Of a DNA stretch of 23,364 bases, positions 7,208 to 14,547 are shown one piece after another. The translations under genes and the position numbers were made by a program. The notes under the pieces are model-generated. The model worked only from the letters and a program-made list of their open reading frames with translations, searched no databases and had not been told where the DNA came from. This DNA comes from a virus. Each line of letters begins with the position of its first letter. The stretch's first letter is position 1. Location: IMG/VR virus record IMGVR_UViG_3300018049_000156, positions 1 to 23,364 of that record; one strand, written 5' to 3'.

Positions 7208-7526
7208 ATTGATAACTGGCGAAGAAATTATAGGTGATGTTATATCACAAGACGAATATGAAATTACAATTTTACGTCCTGTTACTATGATAGAATCAGC
7301 CGAAGCCGGTAGTATTAGTCTTGTACCTTGGATTTATTCTATAGACATTACTAAGCCTATCTGTATTGAAAAAGACAAAGTATTTTTATCTGCAGAAACA
7401 GATATAAGATTTGCTGATTCTTATCAAAAATATGACAGTAGCTTAACTACAGCTATGGAAGAATTAGAATCAGGTGCATACACTGATGAAGAGTATGACG
7501 ACGAAGAATTAATCACAATTCATTGA
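7188..7526 (+). CDS. Sm-like small beta-barrel protein, function unknown
   Basis: I choose the ATG at 7188 (112 aa), because AAGG lies 8 bp before it and the product then begins MTVMTLKLITGEEIIGDV. An upstream in-frame ATG at 7149 would add 13 Lys-rich residues inside the overlapping small gene. The first 60 residues (LITGEEIIGDV, then ITILRPV, then ISLVPW) have the strand pattern of a small Sm/LSM-like barrel, as found in short proteins of many T4-like marine phages. The tail is acidic (near 90-108). The gene ends 2 bp from the convergent 719-aa gene. RNA binding by analogy with Sm proteins is speculation. Confidence 0.7.
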   Translation: MTVMTLKLITGEEIIGDVISQDEYEITILRPVTMIESAEAGSISLVPWIYSIDITKPICIEKDKVFLSAETDIRFADSYQKYDSSLTTAMEELESGAYTDEEYDDEELITIH

Positions 7527-7528
7527 AT

Positions 7529-9688
7529 TTAATTTACTCCAGTTAAACTGTTTAATTGTACTTCTTTTTGGAGGTTTTGGTTAGAATATGAAGTTGTTAT
7601 AGCAGCTTGTGTTGTAGCACCTGCTTGACGATCAGCTCCGCTATCGATTGCTAATTTAATGTTTCTTAGCTCAGTTATAAAAGTTTGAAAGTTATCAATC
7701 AACATTTGTGGCACTCCGCCTTCGTCTTTTGAGCCAATAGTGCTTTCTAAACCTAAATCAGCATCAGATTTAAAATAAGCTCCGTCTCTTGTTTGAAGTC
7801 GACGGGATATATCTGTGTCGTCATTTCCGCCTAATACACCCTCAACTAAAGTGCCTGCACCCTCTACTAAATTGCCTAAAGCGTCTCTTACTGCGTTAGG
7901 TGCTGCACTAAAGTTAAATCCCGATTGCTCTGAAAGGTCTGCCGGTGTACCATTTAATTGTGCGTCTAATATTCGCTTACCTGTTTCTGACCTAAGCGCT
8001 TGTAGTATATCATTCAATACTTGCTGCTGCCCCTCAGTTAATTCAATTCCTGCTTGTTGTAAATCGTATAATTTTACAAAATCATCTAACATAACTTGCT
8101 CTGAGCTTGTAATTTGCCTTTCAGGGTCACTTTTAAATGTAAATGTGCCGGTTTTTATTTCTGCTACTATACTTTCGACAGCAGCATTTATTTGCTCTGC
8201 TCTTATGTCTGTTGCTTCAGAATCAGGACGCAGCAATTCTATACTGTTTGCTAAAGTTTCAGCTGCTGCGCCAATTGTTCCAGCAGCTACACTTACAAGT
8301 CCTAAATTTGCAACTATATCTGCTTGTGCATTAACAAGTTGTTCTGTTTGTCCTGCAATTTTTTGTCTAGTTTCAGTTAATGTACCTATAATTTCATCAT
8401 CCATTCTAGCATTCATTACATCTTGTGCTGCTGCTTGGTTTGCTGCTGTGGCATTAGGATCTGCTCCTGTTTGAAGAATTGATGCTCTCAAGTTTTGGGA
8501 ATCTCTAGATAAAAACCCAAATTCTTCACCCAATACACCCGCGAATGCACCTAGTTCTCCTACTAGATTAGTAGTTTCTTGATTATAAATTTGCTGTAAT
8601 TGCCGTTCAGCAGCTCTAATTTCCTCAGGATCTGCACCTGATGCAATCATTTGGCTAATTTGTTGCATCATTGCAAATGATTGTGGTTTCAAGGCCGCTT
8701 CTATTTCATTACCGATAGGTAGACCTAACCCGCTTATAAATCCTTCGCCTAGATCTGATGCTCCGATTGCTTGTAAAGTAGTTGCAAACCTTGTAAGATT
8801 TTGATTAAATTGCGGGTTGTTAATATTTCTAAGTTGTTGAGATAACATACCCGGTGTTTCTGCTATTGCCTTTGTTGCCTTTACTTGTTCATCTACAGAC
8901 ATGCCAGTAGTTTGCGAAAGCTCTACCATATTTGTAATTAGGTCTTCTTGTACGCTTATAAAATCAAGAACAGCTTGTCTACTTTCCGGCGTAGACTGGT
9001 TATTTTCATCTAGTAATTCTTTTAAATCTACTGCTACGGATGGTCCTAATACACTGCCTAATTGAATAAACATTTCAGATAGTTGAGAAGTGTTAAAACC
9101 TAATGCATCCATTTCTTGCACTAGATTTCGACTACCGTCAATTAACTGGCCATCTTCGCCTGCTTCCGGAATATTTTCAACTGCTTGTTTAAACAGTGCC
9201 ATATTACCTAAAACATCAGTAGCTAGTCCTCCTTGTGCTCTAAGTATATCTGGATTTGATCCTATTTGTTGCAGTTGTTGGTTTGTAATATTTAAATTAG
9301 CTTGATCTCTAAACAATTGCTCTATATTTGTAAACATAGTTCCTTGCTGTGCAAGTTGTTGCGAGACTGTTAGCTGTTGTTCAGCTAATAGAGCTGGTGC
9401 AGTTCCTATGTTAGCAAGTCCAGTTGGATCTAAACCAGCCATTGCTTCTATTGAACCTTGTGCATTACTAGCTGCTCTATTTGCTGTATTTAATATTGTA
9501 GAAGCAGTCTGTATAGCTCCGATCGTTTTATTAACTAAACTTAAATTAGCATCTTGTAATTGATTAATTGAAGTTGTTGCACCGGCTGTAGCACTATTAA
9601 ACGTATATAAACCATCACTAGAAACACCTAAAGCTGAATTAAGGGTAGTAATTGCTTCGGTTAGCTGCCTTAGTAGTTCTTCATCCAT
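7529..9688 (-). CDS. Large helical virion protein, possibly tape-measure-like
   Basis: The 719 aa are rich in Ala, Gln, Asn, Leu and Thr and almost entirely helical in character, with many short heptad-like stretches and no clear transmembrane helix or enzyme motif. A central part (about 190-400) has alternating helices with GLxxSQLSEMFxQLG and Gly-rich turns, a pattern I associate with tape-measure and related tail proteins of marine T4-like phages. The C-terminal 100 residues are polar and less ordered. It lies back to back with gp26, a baseplate-hub gene, with divergent late promoters between them. Ribosome site GGAAA. T4 gp29 is shorter (about 590 aa), and I see no motif that settles the call. 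Confidence 0.55.
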   Translation of the reverse strand: MDEELLRQLTEAITTLNSALGVSSDGLYTFNSATAGATTSINQLQDANLSLVNKTIGAIQTASTILNTANRAASNAQGSIEAMAGLDPTGLANIGTAPALLAEQQLTVSQQLAQQGTMFTNIEQLFRDQANLNITNQQLQQIGSNPDILRAQGGLATDVLGNMALFKQAVENIPEAGEDGQLIDGSRNLVQEMDALGFNTSQLSEMFIQLGSVLGPSVAVDLKELLDENNQSTPESRQAVLDFISVQEDLITNMVELSQTTGMSVDEQVKATKAIAETPGMLSQQLRNINNPQFNQNLTRFATTLQAIGASDLGEGFISGLGLPIGNEIEAALKPQSFAMMQQISQMIASGADPEEIRAAERQLQQIYNQETTNLVGELGAFAGVLGEEFGFLSRDSQNLRASILQTGADPNATAANQAAAQDVMNARMDDEIIGTLTETRQKIAGQTEQLVNAQADIVANLGLVSVAAGTIGAAAETLANSIELLRPDSEATDIRAEQINAAVESIVAEIKTGTFTFKSDPERQITSSEQVMLDDFVKLYDLQQAGIELTEGQQQVLNDILQALRSETGKRILDAQLNGTPADLSEQSGFNFSAAPNAVRDALGNLVEGAGTLVEGVLGGNDDTDISRRLQTRDGAYFKSDADLGLESTIGSKDEGGVPQMLIDNFQTFITELRNIKLAIDSGADRQAGATTQAAITTSYSNQNLQKEVQLNSLTGVN

Positions 9689-9713
9689 TATTTTTTTCCA
9701 TATGTTTTACAAG

Positions 9714-9734
9714 GTTAAATATAATATATTTAGT
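9714..9734. promoter_or_regulatory. Divergent overlapping late promoters within a palindrome
   Basis: GTTAAATA (9714-9721, plus) faces gp26, 23 bp from its ATG. ACTAAATA (9727-9734, minus) faces the 719-aa gene, 38 bp from its ATG. Together they form a perfect 17-bp palindrome, TAAATATA-A-TATATTTA, at 9716-9732. The minus-strand CAACTAAATA decamer is identical to the one upstream of the 273-aa baseplate gene. Confidence 0.55.
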
Positions 9735-9744
9735 TGGATAAAAT

Positions 9745-10590
9745 ATGTCTACATTTCTAAACAAACACAGTCGACAACCTAAGCTGTATATTGACCTTCC
9801 GTCTAGTGGCAAGTACTACAAAGACGGAGTTATTGAAGACAATCAATTTGTGCACATACCTGTATTTGCCATGACCACTGCTGACGAGATAACAACAAAG
9901 ACTCCTGATGCTTTGTTTTCAGGACATGCAGTTGCTGATGTGATTAAAAGTTGTGTTCCGCTAATTACCACACCATGGTCATTAATTAAAACAGATCTTG
10001 AATATATATTAACTGCTATCAAAATAGCTTCAATAGGCGATAAAACAACAATTAGTACAACATGTCCTAAATGCAGTACTGAAAGTCATGTAGAATTAGA
10101 ATTACAAAATATTTTAAATTTTTATGATAGCATAGAACATCATTATGACTTTGAAATTGACAACTTTAAAATTACACTTGCTCCAGTAAATTATAAAAAT
10201 CTTACCGAATTAGGTTTAGCTTCCTATAGTGTGCAACGTCAATTATATCAAATAACAACTTCTGATTTATCCGAAGATGAAAAAATGTCTAAACTAGCTG
10301 AACTTAACAACATGTTAACTAATGAAAATTTAAAAACTTTAATTAGGTATATAAAAAATATCGAAGAAATAAATTCATCCGAAGAAGAAAATGATAATAA
10401 TAAAATATTTGAGTTTATTAAAAACAATGACAGTAAAATTTTAAAAAGTTACAGTGCCCATATTCAAAAATATACAGAATCAATTAATTATCCTGAGCAA
10501 AATATTCAATGTGAAAACGAAGAATGCGAACATATTTTTTCTGTAAAATACAATAGTGATTACTCGGCTTTTTTCGATCGTACATCTTAA
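9745..10590 (+). CDS. 26: Baseplate hub protein (T4 gp26-like)
   Basis: This protein is needed to assemble the central hub of the baseplate in T4. The 281 aa carry the family pattern: LPSSGKYY near 18-25, then DEITTKTPDALFSG (47-60) and an LEYILTAIKIASIG helix (85-98). There is also a probable zinc site of four cysteines, CPKC at 107-110 and C256/C261 in CENEECEH. The zero-frame protein ends FFDRTS. Just before the end, the codons GCT TTT TTC contain the heptamer T-TTT-TTC, and a -1 shift there continues into the gp51 frame, so two products (281 and about 354 aa) are likely. T4 gp26 is about 208 aa. GGA 8-11 bp upstream is the ribosome site. Confidence 0.88.
   Translation: MSTFLNKHSRQPKLYIDLPSSGKYYKDGVIEDNQFVHIPVFAMTTADEITTKTPDALFSGHAVADVIKSCVPLITTPWSLIKTDLEYILTAIKIASIGDKTTISTTCPKCSTESHVELELQNILNFYDSIEHHYDFEIDNFKITLAPVNYKNLTELGLASYSVQRQLYQITTSDLSEDEKMSKLAELNNMLTNENLKTLIRYIKNIEEINSSEEENDNNKIFEFIKNNDSKILKSYSAHIQKYTESINYPEQNIQCENEECEHIFSVKYNSDYSAFFDRTS
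10569..10575 (+). promoter_or_regulatory. Candidate -1 ribosomal frameshift site, heptamer T TTT TTC
   Basis: In the gp26 frame the codons are GCT TTT TTC, so the X_XXY_YYZ rule is met (T_TTT_TTC). The -1 frame is open from 10560 to the gp51 stop, and the heptamer lies inside that overlap. About 16 bases downstream a weak hairpin (ACTC 10592-10595 with GAGT 10605-10608) could act as stimulator. No strong pseudoknot was found by eye. Confidence 0.6.
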
Positions 10591-10808
10591 GACTCTCTGA
10601 TTCTGAGTTACAAGAATTGATTAAAAAATATGAAAATCAAATAAAAGAATTAAAATATAATGTTTATAAAATAGGCTGGTTTATGCGAGGTTTTATAACT
10701 TATACTGATGCTATGCATGTAATATCTAGCGAAGATTTAACAATATTTAATGATATAATAAAAGAAAATATGGATATTACAAAAGAAACAAAATTACCTT
10801 TTATCTAA
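10575..10808 (+). CDS. 51: Baseplate hub assembly protein (T4 gp51-like), probably a -1 frameshift extension of gp26
   Basis: The region encodes the conserved block of marine T4-like gp51: a Glu/Lys-rich helix, then IKELKYNVYKIGWFMRG, then a DLTIFNDIIKENMDITKETKLPF end that is very typical. No ATG precedes this block: the only candidate initiator is TTG at 10617, without a ribosome site, and it would cut off protein-like sequence (FFRSYILRLSDSELQEL) encoded upstream. The frame is -1 relative to gp26 and is entered from the heptamer at 10569-10575, adding 77 residues to give a fusion of about 354 aa. The stop TAA overlaps the stop of the convergent 354-aa gene. The role in hub assembly is inferred from T4. 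Confidence 0.75.
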   Translation, partial: RSYILRLSDSELQELIKKYENQIKELKYNVYKIGWFMRGFITYTDAMHVISSEDLTIFNDIIKENMDITKETKLPFI

Positions 10809-11869
10809 ACAGAATTAGTATCTTGGTAGTGCTGCATTACTTGCTGTCTTTCCCATGCTTTTAAAGCTTGATATTCTACTGCATATTCGTCTGGATTAGA
10901 ACGTATTTCGTCTGCTGCTACTTTAACAAATTCACTCCATGTAATTTCTAACGATGCAACTTCTTCTTGTGAAAGGATGCTATCATCTTCTCCCATGCCT
11001 TCTATACTAGCAACTTGGATCCCTGCAACTCTTGCAAATTGACTAAGTGTTTTTTTTCTTAGTAAGCGATTCATAATCCATTTTGCAAGATATTTTGCTA
11101 CTGGATCACTCCATGTGGCATAATTTTGAACTGCTGTTCTTACTGCAATGTAACCAGCTGCGCCAACTACAAACTGAGCTATTCCTACTAATCGACCTCC
11201 CGGACCACCTAGTCCAGATATTCTTAACAATATTCTACTTATAAATTTAGTTACTCTTGCACCGCCAGCCATCATGATTAACCAAGTATACAGATAGGTT
11301 TTTATTTCTAAATAAAGTTGACCAGTGAAAGTATTAATTCTATCTGGATTATCTAGATAATAATCAATATAAGGATCCTCATACCAATCTCTACGTTTAT
11401 AATCTCTTACAGGCACTATATCTTTACCTAGTCTCGAGTTGGGATATTTAACAACACCTGAAAAACTAGTTTGTGTAACATACGCTATAAATCGTATTAA
11501 CCACCCTTGAAAAAAACCAAGTGCTACAAGTCTTTGGAAAAAGTGCCCTGGCCCTGCTACTATTCGATAACCAAGACGTAATAGTCTCTGAATTTTATTA
11601 GGTTTTTTTGGCTCTTTATCAGCTGGCTTATTTCTATCTGTGTCTGTAGCAGTTGAAGTGTTATCAGGATCAGGTTTGGTGTTACTAGAAGTAGTAGTTG
11701 CTTGTGTTCTTAAATCAGCATCAATCTTTATTCTATCTTGATTAGCTAATGCTCTATTTTTGTAAATTTTATCAGATACAGCTTTACCGTCAGGTCCAAA
11801 TATTTGAAAACCACCAGGCACCTTTTCAACTGTTGTTATATCTTCTGCTAAAAATTCAGTAGCTTTCAT
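10805..11869 (-). CDS. Candidate packaged (internal) protein with membrane segments
   Basis: The 354 aa start MKATEFLAED, closely resembling the T4 internal-protein capsid-targeting peptide (MKTYQEFIAE before Ala) that gp21 cuts after Glu; here the cut would follow Glu9. Next come an unstructured Thr/Asp/Lys-rich linker (55-92) and hydrophobic stretches near 112-132, 184-202 and 226-246 with glycines, suggesting membrane-inserting helices. The C-terminal third is amphipathic and charged. I recognise no domain family. It overlaps the 480-aa gene upstream by one base (TAATG), so the two are translationally coupled and probably act together. I infer packaging in the head and ejection with the DNA, perhaps into the host envelope. 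An alternative is an ordinary tail or neck protein. Confidence 0.65.
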   Translation of the reverse strand: MKATEFLAEDITTVEKVPGGFQIFGPDGKAVSDKIYKNRALANQDRIKIDADLRTQATTTSSNTKPDPDNTSTATDTDRNKPADKEPKKPNKIQRLLRLGYRIVAGPGHFFQRLVALGFFQGWLIRFIAYVTQTSFSGVVKYPNSRLGKDIVPVRDYKRRDWYEDPYIDYYLDNPDRINTFTGQLYLEIKTYLYTWLIMMAGGARVTKFISRILLRISGLGGPGGRLVGIAQFVVGAAGYIAVRTAVQNYATWSDPVAKYLAKWIMNRLLRKKTLSQFARVAGIQVASIEGMGEDDSILSQEEVASLEITWSEFVKVAADEIRSNPDEYAVEYQALKAWERQQVMQHYQDTNSV

Positions 11870-13311
11870 TATGCAGCCTTTTTCATAATTTGTTCTAATG
11901 TGCGTAATTTTTTTCCTGTTAATTCTTTTTGAAGACTTGTAATAACGTTTTCAAACATACTTTCTATTTCTATAGCAGTACTTTGATCTATCACACTAGA
12001 AAAATCCATGTTTTGAACTTTGTCGCCGGTTTCATTATCGATTATATCTGCATCAGGTTCAGCAGCTTCGTTTGTCTTTGTACTACATACAAAATCAATG
12101 TATTCATTACTACCGAACTCTTTCATAATCATTACTGCCATTGGTTCGGTTATCATTTTTCCTTTTTCGTCTGCTTGGAACTCTTTGATAAATTTGTTAA
12201 TTAACATAGTCAACAACCAGCCGACGCCAACAGACACAATTGCGCTTACTACTCCAGCAAAGAACCCTACACCAGAACCTGCTATAATGCCGCTTACTGC
12301 TAGTGCAATCCCTCGTATAATTGATATACCTACTATTGTACCTACAAGTAAAGTAGGTATAGTAGCAAATAATTCTTCGCTTATTCTTTCTGTAAATGGT
12401 GATCTTGTTATTGTATCACTACGTGCAGGAATCAAATATATCGGCTCAATACCGGTACCAATTGGTATAGATATACCATCAGGTGTTAATTTATCTCTTA
12501 AAGAACTCATTGGATCGCTAATAGCGGTTTGGCCAGGTAACATAAACCAACGATCATTTATCTTTACGTCTGCTTTTATTAATTCTGCTTGTCTACCTTT
12601 GTTATTAAAGTTTAAGTCAACAAATCCATCTCGATTTATACTATAGCTAGGATTATCACACGGCACTGGATTTTTACTATTTTTTATTTGGTGAACACCT
12701 AATAGATATGAGTGCCAATCTTCGAGTATTCTTGCATAATTACCAACCACTGCCGGTACAGCTATGATAGTAAACAATGGGTTTCGTGCACCCATGTTGT
12801 CTAGTTTTTTATTAGTAAAGTCCATTAGTTTACTTAGTTTTGACTGTCGTCTTTTTGCTGTTGCTACTTGTTGCTGAATTTGTTTAGCTTCTTGTGGCGT
12901 TTGCGGTTCATATGTAGTTGGTTTAGGTTGAGGCTCCGGAGTACTCCTAGCTGTAGTACTGCTGCTACCTGTCGACGGCGTCTTTTTTATAGGGTCGCTG
13001 TAAACCATACTAGGTTTACCGTAGAATCGTCTTATGTAATCAGCATCCTTATTTTGACGCTCTAAATAAGATTCAAGCTGGTTTTGTAATGACCCCCACA
13101 TTATACGAAATTTTGGATCACGCAGTTGTTTTTTTATTTTTTTAATTTTTTTATCATAAAATTTAGTATTAGCTTTATAATATTGTTGTTCAGCACCAGG
13201 AGAATTGGGGTCTATTTCAGGAAATCTACTAGAAATTTGTTTAAACATATTCTTTGCTAATGTTGTTGGTTCGTCTTGTTCAACAATTACTACAAATTCT
13301 TGTGCTTTCAT
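11869..13311 (-). CDS. Candidate packaged (internal) protein with hydrophobic Gly-rich domain
   Basis: The 480 aa begin MKAQEFVVIVEQ, again like the T4 capsid-targeting peptide, with a possible gp21 cut after Glu11. A charged helical region (40-100) and a Pro/Thr/Ser/Gln linker (108-142) follow. Then a hydrophobic stretch lies near 177-192, a soluble domain at about 200-310, and a long hydrophobic region (314-375) with Gly-zipper-like spacing that could make two or three membrane helices. The tail is acidic, then basic. It is the first gene of a two-gene operon with a CATAAATA late promoter 28 bp upstream and ribosome site AAGGAA. No known family recognised. Membrane activity during DNA entry is an inference from the targeting-like N-terminus and the hydrophobic region. 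Confidence 0.65.
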   Translation of the reverse strand: MKAQEFVVIVEQDEPTTLAKNMFKQISSRFPEIDPNSPGAEQQYYKANTKFYDKKIKKIKKQLRDPKFRIMWGSLQNQLESYLERQNKDADYIRRFYGKPSMVYSDPIKKTPSTGSSSTTARSTPEPQPKPTTYEPQTPQEAKQIQQQVATAKRRQSKLSKLMDFTNKKLDNMGARNPLFTIIAVPAVVGNYARILEDWHSYLLGVHQIKNSKNPVPCDNPSYSINRDGFVDLNFNNKGRQAELIKADVKINDRWFMLPGQTAISDPMSSLRDKLTPDGISIPIGTGIEPIYLIPARSDTITRSPFTERISEELFATIPTLLVGTIVGISIIRGIALAVSGIIAGSGVGFFAGVVSAIVSVGVGWLLTMLINKFIKEFQADEKGKMITEPMAVMIMKEFGSNEYIDFVCSTKTNEAAEPDADIIDNETGDKVQNMDFSSVIDQSTAIEIESMFENVITSLQKELTGKKLRTLEQIMKKAA

Positions 13312-13339
13312 GGGTATTCCTTATATCATAATTTATATG

Positions 13340-13347
13340 TATTTATG
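13340..13347 (-). promoter_or_regulatory. T4-like late promoter of the two-gene membrane-protein operon
   Basis: CATAAATA on the minus strand is identical to the octamer before gp20. It lies 28 bp before the ATG at 13311. Confidence 0.6.
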
Positions 13348-13526
13348 TCTCAACTACGTTGATCCATGTCTTCGTTTGTTTGCTCAGCTATCGCTATCGC
13401 AAATCAAACTCAACAACTTACTTCGTACTAATACGCTTTTTGATTGTTTTAAAAAGTCTTTTTTAGATTTTTTTAGGTACTCGGGAAGAAAGATTCCTGT
13501 AGATTAAGCTGCTCAGACGGAACCTA
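13348..13526. other. Non-coding spacer with inverted repeats
   Basis: No believable gene is present on either strand. Paired segments include CAAC/GTTG, GTTTG/CAAAC and a GCTATC direct duplication near 13385-13400. A strong hairpin at 13516-13539 has a 9-bp stem with one G-U on the minus strand and lies across the end of the small ORF to its right. No T-run follows it, so it is not a standard terminator. Confidence 0.5.
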
Positions 13527-13730
13527 TTACGGCTCCGTCATAAAGAAAATTTTTGTTTTCCTGTGAGTATCACCACCCGTGACATGGAAGTAGGTATTTG
13601 TTTTATACACACGTTCAATGGGCTCTGACCTTTCCCAACCTACGTCGACATCACGCACGAATGCGATACCTGTGCTCTCGTTCCTACTTGCACAGTTTTT
13701 ATGAACTAGTGTGTTTGTGATTGACAGCAA
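13527..13730 (-). CDS. Doubtful 67-aa ORF, function unknown
   Basis: The frame runs from a TTG at 13728-13730 to TAA. Its product (including DVDVGWERSEP and TYFHVTGGDTHRKTK) reads like a real polar protein, but I recognise no family. The TTG sits inside a 6-bp hairpin (13718-13733), with only a weak AGG upstream. Codons are GC-richer than in the neighbouring genes, like the whole 13500-13860 block, so it may be foreign or may be a chance frame in a structured RNA. Confidence 0.35.
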   Translation of the reverse strand: MLSITNTLVHKNCASRNESTGIAFVRDVDVGWERSEPIERVYKTNTYFHVTGGDTHRKTKIFFMTEP

Positions 13731-13855
13731 TCAACCTATGTTAACTTACCACCTCTGGGTGTTGGCTTAACATGTTACGTGTTCAGGTCTGCTCCCTGAC
13801 TTTTCCACAGCGGTTTTATATCCGGCCCGCTAACCTTATGTGCTGCATGGCTTGC
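13731..13855. other. Hairpin-rich GC-rich non-coding segment after the GIY-YIG gene
   Basis: Three further stems follow one another: 13738-13773 (7-bp outer stem ATGTTAA/TTAACAT, inner CACC/GGTG), 13783-13799 (TCAGG/CCTGA, 7-base loop) and 13809-13831 (AGCGG/CCGCT). No tRNA or known riboswitch core could be assembled. With the hairpins at 13718-13733 and 13516-13539 this suggests a folded RNA. Confidence 0.45.
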
Positions 13856-14296
13856 CTAAAGTTTTGTTTTACCTGTTTCATTGCCTAGGTACTCCTTTAA
13901 TATTTTAGAACTGCCTATCCTAACGTTTATTATTCCGTTATAGTAATTGTCAGATTCTAAAACTCGCCTTTCAAATTGTTCTCGTGCTTCTAAATAACTT
14001 GCAATGCCTCTACTGGGACAAATGTAAAGTATTTCTCTTGTAAATTTTTCTTTGCCTAAATTTTCTATGTCTTTTGTTAAATGATCAGAAGAACCCCAGT
14101 AGTCTCTCCAATCACTTTCTACTTTTGTACGCCTTTTGTTTTTCTTTCCTTTAAGAGGTGGTCGAGTTTTTGTAGATTTTGCGTATTTCTTGCCTATATA
14201 TTGCTTACCGTTAACTGTATTTGTAATCACATATACAAAACCTTCACAGTTATCAGGTAAACTATCGATTACATTGCCTTTATAGGTCCATTCCAT
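13856..14296 (-). CDS. GIY-YIG homing endonuclease
   Basis: This is a DNA endonuclease of the type encoded by free-standing mobile genes in T4-like phages (Seg family). The 146 aa hold one GIY-YIG domain: VYVI at 21-24 with the paired YIGKK at 33-37, a basic loop (KKNKRR near 51-56), an ESDWRDYWGSS block near 60-70 that is frequent in phage members, and a probable metal-binding Glu in the YLEAREQFE helix (Glu106). The residues needed for activity appear intact. There is no obvious DNA-binding tail after the domain. It lies at the end of the gp47-gp46 operon, beside the unusual hairpin-rich block, which could be its insertion site or cargo. No good ribosome site is visible before the ATG. Confidence 0.85.
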   Translation of the reverse strand: MEWTYKGNVIDSLPDNCEGFVYVITNTVNGKQYIGKKYAKSTKTRPPLKGKKNKRRTKVESDWRDYWGSSDHLTKDIENLGKEKFTREILYICPSRGIASYLEAREQFERRVLESDNYYNGIINVRIGSSKILKEYLGNETGKTKL

Positions 14297-14316
14297 ATAA
14301 TGTTTATATTCATGCC

Positions 14317-14547
14317 TTAGTCAGTGCCTTTGTTTCTGGTTTTTTTATTTTTTGCGTATTCTTCGTGTATTTCTTTTTGCCTTTCTCTAGCTAATTTGAT
14401 AATATTTCTTAAGTGCCTTCTGCTTGATCGGTGTGTTCTAAAACTGTGCCTGCTTTGAAATTTTATATTAGTATCGTAATATCTTAGATACTCTTTAACT
14501 AATTTTTCATGCGTTGTTTCTTCTTCGTTATTTGAGTCTTCAGTCAT
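14317..14547 (-). CDS. Small basic protein coupled to gp46, function unknown
   Basis: The 76 aa have an acidic start (1-15), a helical middle and a basic region rich in Arg, His and Lys (33-60: RTHRSSRRHLR, then IKLARERQKE) that could bind nucleic acid. No family is recognised. Its ATG overlaps the gp46 stop (ATGA), so it is translated by coupling and is probably co-regulated with the recombination proteins. Confidence 0.7.
   Translation of the reverse strand: MTEDSNNEEETTHEKLVKEYLRYYDTNIKFQSRHSFRTHRSSRRHLRNIIKLARERQKEIHEEYAKNKKTRNKGTD

Noticed and set aside
7815-8474. 219-codon plus-strand ORF opposite the 719-aa gene
   Set aside because: Ser/Cys-rich antisense shadow of an Ala/Gln-rich coding region.
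13205-13507. 100-codon plus-strand ORF spanning the start of the 480-aa gene
   Set aside because: Half is antisense of the 480-aa gene and the rest lies in hairpin-rich spacer; no protein-like features.
13580-13625. Resemblance to the glutamine (glnA/Downstream-peptide) riboswitch: GGAAGTAGG and CGTTCA on the plus strand
   Set aside because: The two elements occur in the wrong order and the pairing stems of that riboswitch cannot be formed.
13783-13799. 5-bp stem with 7-base loop, tRNA-arm-like
   Set aside because: Loop lacks the T at position 33 and the TTC signature on either strand, and no acceptor stem is found; no tRNA gene supported in the window.
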